Positions 10,036-19,594 of a stretch of 62,280 bases of DNA are shown piece after piece. This DNA comes from an uncultured Bacteroidales bacterium. Its GTDB lineage: Bacteria; Bacteroidota; Bacteroidia; Bacteroidales; WCHB1-69. Position 1 is the stretch's first letter; each line of letters opens with the position of its first letter. Under the pieces are notes generated by a model. The model was given only the letters and a program-made list of their open reading frames with translations. It was not told the DNA's origin and ran no database searches. The DNA is taken from assembly GCA_900315705.1 (NCBI GenBank), contig ONAB01000015.1, forward strand, positions 1 through 62,280, written 5' to 3'. The translations under genes were made by a program, and so were the position numbers.

Positions 10036-10099
10036 CACTAAACAATGCGCTGCAAAAATATAAAAATTATTTAATTTATATTTTTCAATCGAAAATAAA

Positions 10100-10121
10100 A
10101 TATTAACAAGATATTAACAAG
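10100..10121. repeat. Tandem 11-bp direct repeat upstream of pcrA
   Basis: ATATTAACAAG occurs twice head to tail (10100-10110 and 10111-10121), ending 20 bp before the pcrA -7 element. The 11-bp period would put both copies on the same helix face, so an operator is possible, but nothing else supports this. Confidence 0.4.
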
Positions 10122-10141
10122 GAAACAGACCGAAAAATTCG

Positions 10142-10149
10142 TAATTTTG
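10142..10149 (+). promoter_or_regulatory. Bacteroidota -7 element for pcrA
   Basis: TAATTTTG matches TAnnTTTG and lies 20 bases before the pcrA ATG, implying a leader of only about 14 nt. No clear -33 box. Confidence 0.6.
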
Positions 10150-10169
10150 CGCCCTTTTAAAAAGAGACG

Positions 10170-12521
10170 ATGACGAACGACGAAAAGATATTATCAGATT
10201 TGAATGAACAACAGCAACTTGCTGTAAAGCAGATAGATGGACCTATAATGGTATTGGCGGGCGCCGGCTCCGGGAAGACGCGTGTGCTGACCTACCGCAT
10301 CGCCTATATGCTGGCGCACGGCGTCAACCCCTACCGCATCCTGGCTCTCACCTTCACCAACAAGGCCGCCGCCGAGATGCGCGCCCGTATCATCTCCCTC
10401 GTGGGCGGTGATATGGCCAAGGCCGTCACAATGGGCACCTTCCACTCTGTCTTCTACCGCATCCTTCGCGCCGAGGCCGACAAACTCGGCTTTACCCATA
10501 ACCTGACTGTCTATGATACCGACGACTCCAAGTCGTTGATAAAGAGCATTGTGAAGGAGATGAACCTCGATCCGAAGGTCTATGCCCCCAACCATATCCT
10601 CAACCGCATCTCGATGGCCAAGTCAAACCTCCTCTCGGCTCAGGAGTATGCCGACAACCACGACATCACGACGCAGGACGCCGCTTCGGGCAAACCGCAC
10701 ATCGCTCAGATATTTGCCCGCTACAACGTCCGCCTGCGCAACGCCGACGCGATGGACTTCGACGACCTGCTTTACTTTATGAACGTCCTGCTGCGCGACT
10801 TCCCCGATATGCTCTACAAGTATCAGAATCGCTACAACTACATCCTCGTGGATGAGTACCAGGATACCAACTTTGCCCAGTATCTTATCGTGAAAAAACT
10901 GGCGGCCGCCCATCAGAACCTCTGTGTGGTCGGCGACGACGCGCAGAGCATCTACGGCTTCCGCGGCGCTGATATCCAGAACATTCTCAACTTCCGCCGT
11001 GACTTTCCGCTCGCCCGTATCTACAAGCTGGAGCAGAACTACCGCTCCACCCAGAATATCGTCAACGCCGCCAACGCCATCATCAAGAACAACAAGGACC
11101 AGATGCCCAAGGAGGTGTGGACCAGCAACGAGAAGGGTGCCCGCATCCAGCTCATCCACTCCAATAGCGACACCGACGAGGCGGTCACCGTGGCCAACGC
11201 CATCTTCGAGACCAAGATGAACGAGCACGCCGATAACCGGCAGTTCGCCATCCTCTATCGCACCAACATACAGTCGAGAACCCTGGAGGAGGCCTTGGTG
11301 AAACGCAACATCCCCTATAAGATTTACGGTGGTCTTTCTTTCTACAAACGCAAGGAAATCAAAGACTTGCTGGCTTATTTTCGCCTTACCGTCAATCATT
11401 ACGACGAAGAGTCGCTGCGCCGTGTCATCAACTACCCGATGCGTGGTATCGGTGACACCACGGTGGCGCGCATCGCCACCGCAGCGCAGGAGAACAACGT
11501 CCATTTCTGGGATGTGGTCTGCGACCCCGCCCAGTACAACCTTTCCCTCGGCGCCACTGCCAACAAGGTGGTCGAGTTTGCCGATATGATCAAGGGATTT
11601 ACCGCCCAGTTGCGCACCACCGATGCCTACGAGCTCGGCAAGCAAATCGCCCTCAAGAGCGGCATTCTCAAGATGCTCAAGGACAACACGGACGAGAAGG
11701 AGCGCGTGGACCATCTTGAAGAGCTCCTCGACGCTATCAAGGGCTTCACCGAAAAGGAACCCGAGAGCAGCATCGACGAGCGCACGGGCGAACTGATTGA
11801 GGAATATTTCCCCTCTTTGGACCACTTTATGGAGTCTATCGCGCTGTTGAGCGACGAGGAGGAGAACAAAGCCGAGGAGGACGCCGACCGCGTGAAGTTG
11901 ATGACCATCCACTCCGCCAAGGGGTTGGAGTTCGACTACGTCTTCATCACGGGTATGGAGGAGAACCTTTTCCCTTCGTCGATGTGCCTCAATTCGCGGC
12001 AGGAGCTGGAGGAGGAGCGCCGGCTGTTTTATGTGGCGCTGACGCGTGCCCGCAAGCAGGTGACGCTCACCAGTGCAGAGACACGCTACCGCTTCGGTTC
12101 CCTGCAGTTCTGCGAGGAGAGCCGTTTTCTGGAAGAGATTCCCGAGCAGTATCTGAACGTGACCAAGAAGGCGTCACGGGGTGGGGGAGTCTTCTCGCGC
12201 CCCAGTCGGGAGGAGGAGTGGAGGCCCCGCGGATTCAGGGGCGGTTCCACGTCATCGGCCTCCGCGCGGACATCGCGCCCCGCCGCGCCCGCCAAGCCGC
12301 AGGTCAAGACCTCGGGCGAGGTGCGCCTCGACCAGGTGGGCGATGTGGCCGACTTCAGCCAGATACAGCCCGGCGTGCGCGTCTATCACAGCAAGTTCGG
12401 CTACGGCGGCGTGCAAGAGGTGGAAGGCGTTGGCCCTGATGCCAAGGCAAAGGTGCTCTTCGACACTGTCGGCCCCAAGGTCCTGTTGCTTAAATTTGCC
12501 AAGTTGATTATTCCTAAATAG
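10170..12521 (+). CDS. pcrA: ATP-dependent DNA helicase, UvrD/PcrA type
   Basis: This 783-residue superfamily 1A 3'-5' DNA helicase acts in nucleotide excision repair and in removing replication obstacles. Motifs seen: Q-motif region LNEQQQLAVK at 11-20, Walker A AGAGSGKTR at 30-38, Walker B/motif II VDEYQDTN at about 226-233, motif III GDDAQSIYGFRGA, motif V TIHSAKGLEFDYVF and motif VI LFYVALTRARK. A basic, Ser/Arg-rich linker (about 655-710) leads to a C-terminal Tudor-like module (VRVYHSKFGYGGVQEV) typical of PcrA. The GSCFA gene follows after 8 bp, so the two are probably co-transcribed. Confidence 0.96.
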   Translation: MTNDEKILSDLNEQQQLAVKQIDGPIMVLAGAGSGKTRVLTYRIAYMLAHGVNPYRILALTFTNKAAAEMRARIISLVGGDMAKAVTMGTFHSVFYRILRAEADKLGFTHNLTVYDTDDSKSLIKSIVKEMNLDPKVYAPNHILNRISMAKSNLLSAQEYADNHDITTQDAASGKPHIAQIFARYNVRLRNADAMDFDDLLYFMNVLLRDFPDMLYKYQNRYNYILVDEYQDTNFAQYLIVKKLAAAHQNLCVVGDDAQSIYGFRGADIQNILNFRRDFPLARIYKLEQNYRSTQNIVNAANAIIKNNKDQMPKEVWTSNEKGARIQLIHSNSDTDEAVTVANAIFETKMNEHADNRQFAILYRTNIQSRTLEEALVKRNIPYKIYGGLSFYKRKEIKDLLAYFRLTVNHYDEESLRRVINYPMRGIGDTTVARIATAAQENNVHFWDVVCDPAQYNLSLGATANKVVEFADMIKGFTAQLRTTDAYELGKQIALKSGILKMLKDNTDEKERVDHLEELLDAIKGFTEKEPESSIDERTGELIEEYFPSLDHFMESIALLSDEEENKAEEDADRVKLMTIHSAKGLEFDYVFITGMEENLFPSSMCLNSRQELEEERRLFYVALTRARKQVTLTSAETRYRFGSLQFCEESRFLEEIPEQYLNVTKKASRGGGVFSRPSREEEWRPRGFRGGSTSSASARTSRPAAPAKPQVKTSGEVRLDQVGDVADFSQIQPGVRVYHSKFGYGGVQEVEGVGPDAKAKVLFDTVGPKVLLLKFAKLIIPK

Positions 12522-12529
12522 TTGATAAT

Positions 12530-13396
12530 ATGATATTTCGTACTAATATTCCCGCCCCTGAATTCCCCTTTGAGATTAACTACGACAGCAAAATTATGCT
12601 GCTCGGCTCCTGCTTTTCCGACAACATCGGGGGATTCTTTTACCGGCATCGTTTCCAGGTTTGCTCCAACCCCTTTGGCGTGTTGTTCAACCCGGTGTCG
12701 ATAGACCACGCCCTGCGGATGCTCATCCGCCCCGAGTCGTTCGACAAGGACCGCTATTTTCTGAAAACCCGCGACCTCTGGGTTAGTTTCGCCCACCACG
12801 GAAGGTTCTCCCGCGAGAATTTCGAGGAGTTTGAGCGCAACATTGACGAGCAGCTGGAAAAGGCATCCCGTTTCTTCCAGGAAACGGACGTGCTCTTCGT
12901 GACCTTCGGCACGGCCTTCTGCTACAAGTACATTCCCCGCGACCTCATTGTCTCCAACTGCCACAAGATTCCCAACTACCAGTTCGAGCGCATCCGTCTG
13001 GATGTGAAGAAAATTGTCTCCCTTTGGAACGAAACGCTCCGGCTGGTGCGCGAGGTGCGCCCCGACATCAAGGTGGTCTTCACGGTGAGCCCGGTGCGCC
13101 ACGCCGGCGACGGAATGCACGAGAACACCCTCAGCAAGGCCGTCCTCCTGCTGGCCGAGGAGCGGCTGGTGGACAATGAAAGCACCTTCTATTTCCCCGC
13201 TTACGAGTATTTGGTGGACGACCTCCGCGACTACCGTTTCTATGCCAAGGACCTCTGCCACCCCAACGATTTGGCAGTGGACTATCTGGAAGAAAAAGTC
13301 TCCGAATCCTTCTTCTCGCAGCCCACGATGGAGCGTCTGCGCGCCATCAGCCAGGAAAACCGCTTCCTCAACCATCGCCGCCTGAGAAAAGAGTAA
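12530..13396 (+). CDS. GSCFA-domain protein
   Basis: This 288-residue protein has the defining GSCFSDNIG motif near residue 25 and FGTAFCYKY and NCHKIPN blocks typical of the GSCFA family (PF08885), which is distantly related to SGNH/GDSL hydrolases. The conserved Ser in the GSC block and the late DLCHPNDLAVDYL block (Asp/His) fit a hydrolase, but no substrate is established. No signal peptide is visible, so it is probably cytoplasmic. It starts 8 bp after pcrA, a common Bacteroidota arrangement. Confidence 0.9.
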   Translation: MIFRTNIPAPEFPFEINYDSKIMLLGSCFSDNIGGFFYRHRFQVCSNPFGVLFNPVSIDHALRMLIRPESFDKDRYFLKTRDLWVSFAHHGRFSRENFEEFERNIDEQLEKASRFFQETDVLFVTFGTAFCYKYIPRDLIVSNCHKIPNYQFERIRLDVKKIVSLWNETLRLVREVRPDIKVVFTVSPVRHAGDGMHENTLSKAVLLLAEERLVDNESTFYFPAYEYLVDDLRDYRFYAKDLCHPNDLAVDYLEEKVSESFFSQPTMERLRAISQENRFLNHRRLRKE

Positions 13397-13428
13397 CCGG
13401 CCCTGTCCGCTTTGTGGAAAAAAAAGAC

Positions 13429-13459
13429 TTGACAAAGGCGGATTTTTGTTGTATCTTTG
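13429..13459 (+). promoter_or_regulatory. Promoter of queA (-33 and -7 elements)
   Basis: TTG (13429-13431, in CTTGACA) and TATCTTTG (13452-13459) are separated by 20 bp, close to the Bacteroidota consensus TTTG-N19-TAnnTTTG. The ATG is 18 bases after the -7 element, giving a leader of about 12 nt. This is the best-matched full promoter in the window. Confidence 0.72.
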
Positions 13460-13477
13460 CACGCCAATTTTTTAACA

Positions 13478-14551
13478 ATGAAATTATCAGAATTCAAGTA
13501 TTATCTTCCGCAGGAACTGATAGCCCTGCACCCCGCTGCCGAGCGGGACGAAGCCCGTCTGATGGTGCTTGACCGCAAGACCCAGACCATTGAGCACAAG
13601 CTTTTCAAGGATGTCATCGACTATTTTGACGAAGGCGATTTGTTCGTGATGAACAACACGCGCGTGTTCCCCGCCCTGCTGTATGGCGAGAAGGAGCAGA
13701 CCCGCGCCAAGATCCGCGTCTTCCTGTTGCGCGAGTTGGATCCCGAAACCCGTCTTTGGGACGTGCTGGTCGATCCGGCCCGCAAAATCCGTATCGGCAA
13801 CAAGCTCTGCTTCTGCGAGGACGACAGCCTCGTGGCCGAGGTGATCGACAACACCACCTCCCGTGGCCGTACGCTGAGGTTCCTCTTCGACGGCGATCAC
13901 GACGCTTTCAAGCGCAAGTTGATGGACATTGGCACCACGCCCGTGCCCGAAGACATCCAGCGTCTCCGCGACATCGAGCCCGAGGACGCCAACGACTACC
14001 AGACCATCTACGCCACTGAAGAGGGCGCTGTGGTGGCCCCCGCCGCCGGCTTCCACTTCAGCCGCGAACTGCTCAAGCGGATGGACATCAAGGGCATCGA
14101 GACCACCTGCGTCACCCTCCACGCCGGCCTCAGCAACTTCACCGACATCGACGTCGAGGACCTCTCCAAGCACAAAGCCGACTCCGAGCGGATGATCATC
14201 CGCGCCGACGTGGCCGATACCATCAACAAGGCCAAGGATGCGGGTCACCGCATCGTGGTGGTCGGCACCACGACGATGAAGGCCCTCGAGTCTTCCGTCT
14301 ATGTGAACGGGCACGTCAAGACCACCGAGATGAACGGCAAGGAGGATATGTGGACCAACAAGTTCATCTATCCGCCCTATCACTTTATGGTGGGCAACGC
14401 AATGATCACCAATTTCCACGCCTCCCAGAGCTCGATGCTGATGATGGTGGCTGCTTTCGGCGGTTACGAGTTCGTGATGCGCGCCTACAAGGAGGCCGTG
14501 GCCGAGAAATACAGATTCCTGACCTACGGGGACGCGATGCTCATCCTCTAA
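13478..14551 (+). CDS. queA: S-adenosylmethionine:tRNA ribosyltransferase-isomerase
   Basis: This 357-residue QueA makes epoxyqueuosine in tRNAs with GUN anticodons by transferring and isomerising ribose from SAM onto 7-aminomethyl-7-deazaguanine. Family blocks seen: [13 protein letters not shown] near residue 60, [21 protein letters not shown], and the late [19 protein letters not shown] chose the ATG at 13478 ([19 protein letters not shown]) because it matches QueA N-termini and sits at the usual distance from the promoter; the in-frame codon at 13457 would lie inside the -7 element. Confidence 0.96.
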   Translation: MKLSEFKYYLPQELIALHPAAERDEARLMVLDRKTQTIEHKLFKDVIDYFDEGDLFVMNNTRVFPALLYGEKEQTRAKIRVFLLRELDPETRLWDVLVDPARKIRIGNKLCFCEDDSLVAEVIDNTTSRGRTLRFLFDGDHDAFKRKLMDIGTTPVPEDIQRLRDIEPEDANDYQTIYATEEGAVVAPAAGFHFSRELLKRMDIKGIETTCVTLHAGLSNFTDIDVEDLSKHKADSERMIIRADVADTINKAKDAGHRIVVVGTTTMKALESSVYVNGHVKTTEMNGKEDMWTNKFIYPPYHFMVGNAMITNFHASQSSMLMMVAAFGGYEFVMRAYKEAVAEKYRFLTYGDAMLIL

Positions 14552-14600
14552 GGCCCTATTTTTTTCCGAATAATGCATTCATAAACAAACCCGATAAAAA

Positions 14601-15632
14601 ATGGCAAAATCATACGAAGAGGCCGGTGTGAGACTGGAAGCCGGCTATGAATCTGTCAAGAGAATCAAGAAACACATCGCCGCCACCAACCGTCCCGGAA
14701 TGATGGGCAACATTGGCAGTTTCGGCGGTATGTTCGACCTTGCCTCGCTGAACTACAAGGAGCCGGTCCTCGTGAGCGGCACCGACGGCGTGGGCACCAA
14801 GCTCAAAATCGCCTTTATGATGGACAAGCACGACACCATCGGCCAGGATGCCGTGGCGATGTGCGTCAACGACGTGCTCGCCCAGGGCGCCGCGCCGCTC
14901 TTTTTCCTCGACTACATCGCCGTGGGCAAGAACGAGCCCGCCAAAATCGAGGCTATCGTGAAGGGCGTCGCCGACGGCTGCGTGATGTCCAATTGCGCCC
15001 TCATCGGTGGCGAGACTGCCGAGATGCCCGATATGTACAGTGAGGACGAATACGACATCGCCGGGTTTACCGTCGGCGCCGTGGAGAAGTCCAAGCTCAT
15101 CGACGGCTCCAAGGTGCGCACGGGCGACCTGCTCATCGGGCTTGCCTCCTCCGGCGTGCACTCCAACGGCTTCTCCCTGGTGCGCAAGATTGTCTTCAAG
15201 GACAACCAGCTCGACCTGAACAAGCAGTACGAGGGACTGCCCGACACGCTCGGCAACGTGCTGCTGACGCCCACCCGCATCTACGTCAAGCCTGTGTTGC
15301 AGGTGTTGGAGCAGGTGGATATCCACGCCATCTGCCACATCACCGGCGGCGGTTTTGACGAGAACATTCCCCGCGTGCTCCAGCCCGGCCAGGGCATCTT
15401 CGTGCAGGAGGGCTCCTGGGAAATGCCCCCCATCTTCCCCTTCCTCGAAAAATATGGCAAGGTGGACCACCGCGAGATGTTCAACATCTTCAATATGGGT
15501 GTCGGTATGGTGCTCGTGGTGCATCCTGACGATGCCGACAAGACCATCTCCCTCTTCCAATCGTTGGGCGAAAAGGCCAGTGTTATTGGCCGCGTGACGG
15601 ACAAAGAGGGCGTGGAGATTGCCCTGTTGTAA
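14601..15632 (+). CDS. purM: Phosphoribosylformylglycinamidine cyclo-ligase (AIR synthetase)
   Basis: This 343-residue cytoplasmic enzyme performs the fifth step of de novo purine synthesis: ATP-dependent closure of FGAM to aminoimidazole ribotide. Family signatures: [13 protein letters not shown] near residue 58, [31 protein letters not shown], and [14 protein letters not shown]. The N-terminus is slightly different from proteobacterial PurM, as usual in Bacteroidota. It lies 49 bp after queA; no TAnnTTTG element is visible in that gap, so it may depend on the queA promoter. Confidence 0.96.
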   Translation: MAKSYEEAGVRLEAGYESVKRIKKHIAATNRPGMMGNIGSFGGMFDLASLNYKEPVLVSGTDGVGTKLKIAFMMDKHDTIGQDAVAMCVNDVLAQGAAPLFFLDYIAVGKNEPAKIEAIVKGVADGCVMSNCALIGGETAEMPDMYSEDEYDIAGFTVGAVEKSKLIDGSKVRTGDLLIGLASSGVHSNGFSLVRKIVFKDNQLDLNKQYEGLPDTLGNVLLTPTRIYVKPVLQVLEQVDIHAICHITGGGFDENIPRVLQPGQGIFVQEGSWEMPPIFPFLEKYGKVDHREMFNIFNMGVGMVLVVHPDDADKTISLFQSLGEKASVIGRVTDKEGVEIALL

Positions 15633-15711
15633 GAATTGCGAAACGATAAGTTAAACAATCACAATATTTTACAAAATATACAAAAGAAAGTGCCCAATTT
15701 GATTTTTTTTG

Positions 15712-15719
15712 TATTTTTG
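15712..15719 (+). promoter_or_regulatory. Likely -7 element of the C10 protease gene
   Basis: TATTTTTG fits TAnnTTTG, 47 bases before the ATG at 15767. The 134-bp purM-protease gap is AT-rich and shows nothing else I can name. Confidence 0.45.
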
Positions 15720-15766
15720 GCAACTTTTTGAAAACCGCAGATAATTAATAATCAAAAACGTATAAT

Positions 15767-18049
15767 ATGAAAAAATTTATCCTCTCTTTTGCACTGCTCG
15801 CACTGGTTGTGTTGGGTTATGCGCAACATCAGGTGTCTGTTGAGAATGCGATGAACGCATCTCGCAACTTCCTCGCTGAAAGAATCGGCGCACTGGATAC
15901 CAAAGGGCTTTCTATGACGCTCGCTTATACGGAGTATGCTGAAGACGGCACCCCCCTCTTCTACCGTTTCCAAGTGGGTAACAAGGGCTTTATGATTGTA
16001 TCCGCCACGGATCTGGCCACTCCCGTTTTGGCCTACTCTCTCGAAAGCAACTTCGAGAAAGGCACGGGCGCAGACCTGTATTGCGACAAATACAAAAAAC
16101 AACTCTCCTATGTGGTGGAGCATCCTGAAACGGCTACCGCTGATGCCCAGCTCTGGAACAAGTACGGTGCTGCCGACTTCCAGGTGTCTGCCCAAAAGGG
16201 CGGCAAGGGCACTCCTTGTGTGGAGCCCCTCGTGACCACCCGCTGGACCCAGGAGACCTATTACAACACCTACTGCCCCGTCAGCTCTGTGCCGCAGTCT
16301 TCGATGGACTACCGCACGCCCGTGGGTTGTGTGGCCCTCACGATGGCCAACATCCTCTACTACTACCGTTATCCCAGCTCTGGTTTCGGTGGTGTGGCTT
16401 ACATCCCCAGAGAATATGAAAATGGTGAGCTTTTCTACACCTATCCCGCTCAGGTGGTCAACTTCTCCGCCCAGACCTACAACTATGACGCTATGACCGA
16501 CATCCTGACCGACTACAACGGCGAGCTCTCCAAGCTGATTTACAACGCCGGTGTTTCCGTCCATATGAGCTACGGCCACGATGGTTCCGGTTCCCAGTCT
16601 GAATATGCCATCAACGCTTTGCATACCAACTTCCGTTTCCCTGAAGGGGCTCAGTTCCACAATTACACCGACGTCACCGATCAGGGTGGTAACCAGACCA
16701 CTTGGGAAAATATGGCTAAGGCTGAGCTCGACGCTCGTCGTCCTATCTTCTTCTCCGGTTCCAACGCCTCTGCTGGCGGCCACGCTTGGATTATGGATGG
16801 CTACACGACCATCGCTGACACGGCTGGCGTTGACCATTCCTATTTCCACGTCAACTGGGGTTGGGCAGGCAGCAGCAACGGTTTCTACTCCATCAAGAAC
16901 CTGAACACCTCCTCATACGGCAATTTCAACCACGAGAATTCTGAATCTATGATTACGTTGTTGGCTCCCAATGACGAGGATATCCAGAAACCCACCTCCG
17001 GCGATGTGCGCATCACCGCTTCCAAGGGTACCATCAGCGACGGTGCTGGTAACCAGAAATACCAGCCCAACACCAGCCGCTCTTGGGTCATCGCCACCCC
17101 GGGCGCCACGAAATACTCCCTGCAGTTCTCCAAACTCAAAACCAAAGCCGGTGACAAGGTGACGATCTATAACGGCGGCACCCCCAACAGCCCCGTGCTC
17201 CAAAATTATGAAGGCGACTACCTGATGGCCGCTTGCAGTGACTATACCAATATCGCTGGTTGTGTGAATGGCGACTTCCAAGGCCAGGCCCTTCCCGGTG
17301 CCGTGACCGTCAATGCCGACAGCGTGCTCGTGGTCTTCACCTCCAACGGCGATGATCAGACCGACTACGGTTTCGTCCTGAAATTTGAAGCTACCACTAT
17401 TACGACCGATGCTTGCGCCCAAGTGACGGCTCCTATCACCACCGACGAGTGGCACGGTGTTTTCACCGACAAGCCCAACAACCAACAGGGCAACGACAAC
17501 CCCTATCGTCCGGCTCGTACCTGCTCTTGGCAGCTTCGCGTGCCCCAGGCCGCTGGTTATGCCTTCAACTTTATGAAGTTCGACCTCAAGGCTGGTGATT
17601 TCGTGGAACTCCAGAACTCCGCCTCCAACGCCGAGCAACCTGTCTTGGCACGCTTCGACATTACCAATCCTCCTACGGGTCCGGTTTATGTGGACGCTCC
17701 TCGCGTGACCATCAAGTTTGTCTCCGACAACTGGCTTGAAGGCGCTGGCTTCGAACTCGAATTCTGGAAACTCGCCGGTATTGACAACCACGACAATATC
17801 GCCAATGTCACCCTCTATCCGAACCCTGCCACCAACTATGTCAACGTCAACATCGAAGGCGACCAGGCCCAGGTGTTCAACGCAGCAGTGGTTGATATGA
17901 CTGGCAAGACCGTCTATAGCGAGCAGATCAGCTTCGGCGGCGGCAACGAGACTCACCAGATCGGTGTCCGCAACCTCGCCAAGGGCTTCTACTTCCTCCA
18001 CTTGCAGAACGAGAACGGCAAGGTTATCCGCAAGTTCATTGTTGAATAG
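15767..18049 (+). CDS. Secreted C10-family (streptopain-like) cysteine protease with CUB-like domains and T9SS signal
   Basis: This 760-residue protein has a signal peptide (MKKFILSFALLALVVLGYAQ), then a Spi-type inhibitory propeptide (about 21-140). The papain-fold C10 domain has catalytic Cys188 in TPVGCVALTMANI and His339 in GGHAWIMDGY; the NWG that follows (363-365) fits the active-site tryptophan region. Two CUB-like beta modules follow (about 412-550 and 555-680, e.g. DKVTIYNGGTPNSPVL). The last ~80 residues (VTLYPNPATNYVNV to KVIRKFIVE) form a T9SS sorting domain. The family includes SpeB, PrtT and periodontain. It is expected to degrade proteins outside the cell after propeptide removal. 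It stands alone between its own promoter and a strong terminator. Confidence 0.94.
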   Translation: MKKFILSFALLALVVLGYAQHQVSVENAMNASRNFLAERIGALDTKGLSMTLAYTEYAEDGTPLFYRFQVGNKGFMIVSATDLATPVLAYSLESNFEKGTGADLYCDKYKKQLSYVVEHPETATADAQLWNKYGAADFQVSAQKGGKGTPCVEPLVTTRWTQETYYNTYCPVSSVPQSSMDYRTPVGCVALTMANILYYYRYPSSGFGGVAYIPREYENGELFYTYPAQVVNFSAQTYNYDAMTDILTDYNGELSKLIYNAGVSVHMSYGHDGSGSQSEYAINALHTNFRFPEGAQFHNYTDVTDQGGNQTTWENMAKAELDARRPIFFSGSNASAGGHAWIMDGYTTIADTAGVDHSYFHVNWGWAGSSNGFYSIKNLNTSSYGNFNHENSESMITLLAPNDEDIQKPTSGDVRITASKGTISDGAGNQKYQPNTSRSWVIATPGATKYSLQFSKLKTKAGDKVTIYNGGTPNSPVLQNYEGDYLMAACSDYTNIAGCVNGDFQGQALPGAVTVNADSVLVVFTSNGDDQTDYGFVLKFEATTITTDACAQVTAPITTDEWHGVFTDKPNNQQGNDNPYRPARTCSWQLRVPQAAGYAFNFMKFDLKAGDFVELQNSASNAEQPVLARFDITNPPTGPVYVDAPRVTIKFVSDNWLEGAGFELEFWKLAGIDNHDNIANVTLYPNPATNYVNVNIEGDQAQVFNAAVVDMTGKTVYSEQISFGGGNETHQIGVRNLAKGFYFLHLQNENGKVIRKFIVE

Positions 18050-18073
18050 TTTTATACAATATTATAATATAGG

Positions 18074-18105
18074 AAAGGAGAGCTGAACGGCTCTCCTTTT
18101 TTTTT
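18074..18105 (+). terminator. Rho-independent terminator after the C10 protease gene
   Basis: A 10-bp perfect stem (18074-18083 with 18090-18099), a 6-nt loop and a run of nine T. It starts 25 bp after the protease stop codon. Confidence 0.88.
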
Positions 18106-18118
18106 CAAAATCATTGTG

Positions 18119-18126
18119 TATCTTTG
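18119..18126 (+). promoter_or_regulatory. -7 element of the kinase/RapZ-C fusion gene
   Basis: TATCTTTG fits TAnnTTTG, 19 bases before the ATG at 18146; the predicted leader is about 13 nt. It lies directly behind the terminator of the preceding gene. Confidence 0.62.
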
Positions 18127-18145
18127 CACCGCCTAATCATTGCCT

Positions 18146-19588
18146 ATGGAAAACGCCGCCCCTAACTGTACACAAGAGATTCTCAGCAGGTTGGCCCAGA
18201 CCTTCTCGGGCCAATCCGTGACCGCTGTCGTGGCCCTGCCCAAGTCGGGCTCGCACCGCGCCTATTACCGCATCACCCTCCAGGATGGCACCACCCTCAT
18301 CGGGGCTTACAACGACGACCTGGACGAGAACCGCGCCTTCTTTGCCTATACCCGCTTCTTCTCCTCGAAGGGCTTTCCCGTGCCCACGCTGCTGGCCGTC
18401 GCGGAGGATGAACTGCACTATTTGCAAAACGACCTCGGCAATCTCACGCTCTACGACCACCTCTTCGCCAACAGGACCGAAAAGGGGCCGGCGCCGGAGA
18501 CAATTGCCTATTACGAGAAGGCCGTGCGCGCCTTGCCCGCCCTCCAACTCTCTGGCAAAGAGGGCCTCGACTTCTCCGTGGCCTACCCCCGCGCCGCCTT
18601 TGACCGCCAGTCGATGCAATGGGACCTCAACTACTTCAAATACTTTTTCCTGAAACTCACCAACGTCCCCTTCAACGAGCAGAAACTGGAGGACGACTAT
18701 AACACCCTGATGGACTACCTGCTGACCGCCGACAGCGACTACTTCCTCTACCGCGATTTCCAGTCGCGCAACATTATGCTCAAGGAGGGGGAAGTCTATT
18801 TCATCGACTACCAGGGAGGCCGCAAGGGGGCTTTGCAGTACGACCTTGCCTCGTTGCTCTACCAAGTGCGGGCCGACCTGTCGCCCGACCTGCGCGAACA
18901 CCTGCTCAACGTCTATCTCGATGCCCTTTCAGAGCGGATGCCCGTTGACCGGAAGGCGTTTGTTTCCTATTTCCAAGGATTTGTGCTCATTCGCATCCTG
19001 CAGGCGATGGGCGCATACGGCTATCGCGGCTATTTCGAGCGGAAGTCGCACTTCCTGCAGAGCATTCCCTTCGCGGTCAAGAACCTGGAGGGGTTGCTGG
19101 ACCATTACGAGTTGCCAGTGGCGTTGCCCGAGCTCACGCGCGTGCTCCGGGCGCTTATCGCCTCCGACTTTGTGAAGCCCTACCAGCCCGGCACGCAACT
19201 GACCGTGCGGGTGCAAAGCTTCTCCTACCGCGCCGCCATCCCGCAGGATCCCTCGCCCAACGGCGGCGGATTTGTCTTCGACTGCCGTGCCTTGCCCAAC
19301 CCGGGGCGCGAGCCCCAGTACCGGGCCTTCACCGGTCGCGACGCCTGCGTGCAGGAGTACCTGCTGGCCTATCCCAAGGTGCACGACTTTGAAAACCACG
19401 TGTTCGCGCTGGTGGACGCGGCCATCGACAATTACCTGTCACGCCACTTCGACCACCTGATGGTCAGCTTCGGCTGCACTGGCGGTCAGCACCGCTCCGT
19501 ATTCTTCGCCGAGCGTACCGCACAACACATCGCCCGGAAATACCCTGACGTGAACATCATTCTTAAACATACAGCACAAGAAAAATAA
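18146..19588 (+). CDS. Fusion of AmgK-like sugar kinase domain and RapZ C-terminal domain
   Basis: A 480-residue two-domain protein. Residues ~1-330 form an aminoglycoside phosphotransferase-type kinase fold; the catalytic loop is YRDFQSRNIM (about 200-210) and the metal-binding motif is FIDYQGG, the pattern of AmgK, which phosphorylates MurNAc/GlcNAc at the anomeric position in cell-wall recycling. Residues ~345-480 match the RapZ C-terminal domain: FVFDCRALPNPGR, FTGRDACVQEYL and FGCTGGQHRSV. In enterobacteria this domain binds glucosamine-6-phosphate and the GlmZ/GlmY RNAs. The N-terminal P-loop ATPase domain of RapZ is absent. I infer a link between amino-sugar sensing and anomeric amino-sugar phosphorylation. 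rlmN follows after 6 bp. Confidence 0.88.
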   Translation: MENAAPNCTQEILSRLAQTFSGQSVTAVVALPKSGSHRAYYRITLQDGTTLIGAYNDDLDENRAFFAYTRFFSSKGFPVPTLLAVAEDELHYLQNDLGNLTLYDHLFANRTEKGPAPETIAYYEKAVRALPALQLSGKEGLDFSVAYPRAAFDRQSMQWDLNYFKYFFLKLTNVPFNEQKLEDDYNTLMDYLLTADSDYFLYRDFQSRNIMLKEGEVYFIDYQGGRKGALQYDLASLLYQVRADLSPDLREHLLNVYLDALSERMPVDRKAFVSYFQGFVLIRILQAMGAYGYRGYFERKSHFLQSIPFAVKNLEGLLDHYELPVALPELTRVLRALIASDFVKPYQPGTQLTVRVQSFSYRAAIPQDPSPNGGGFVFDCRALPNPGREPQYRAFTGRDACVQEYLLAYPKVHDFENHVFALVDAAIDNYLSRHFDHLMVSFGCTGGQHRSVFFAERTAQHIARKYPDVNIILKHTAQEK

Positions 19589-19594
19589 TTGATT

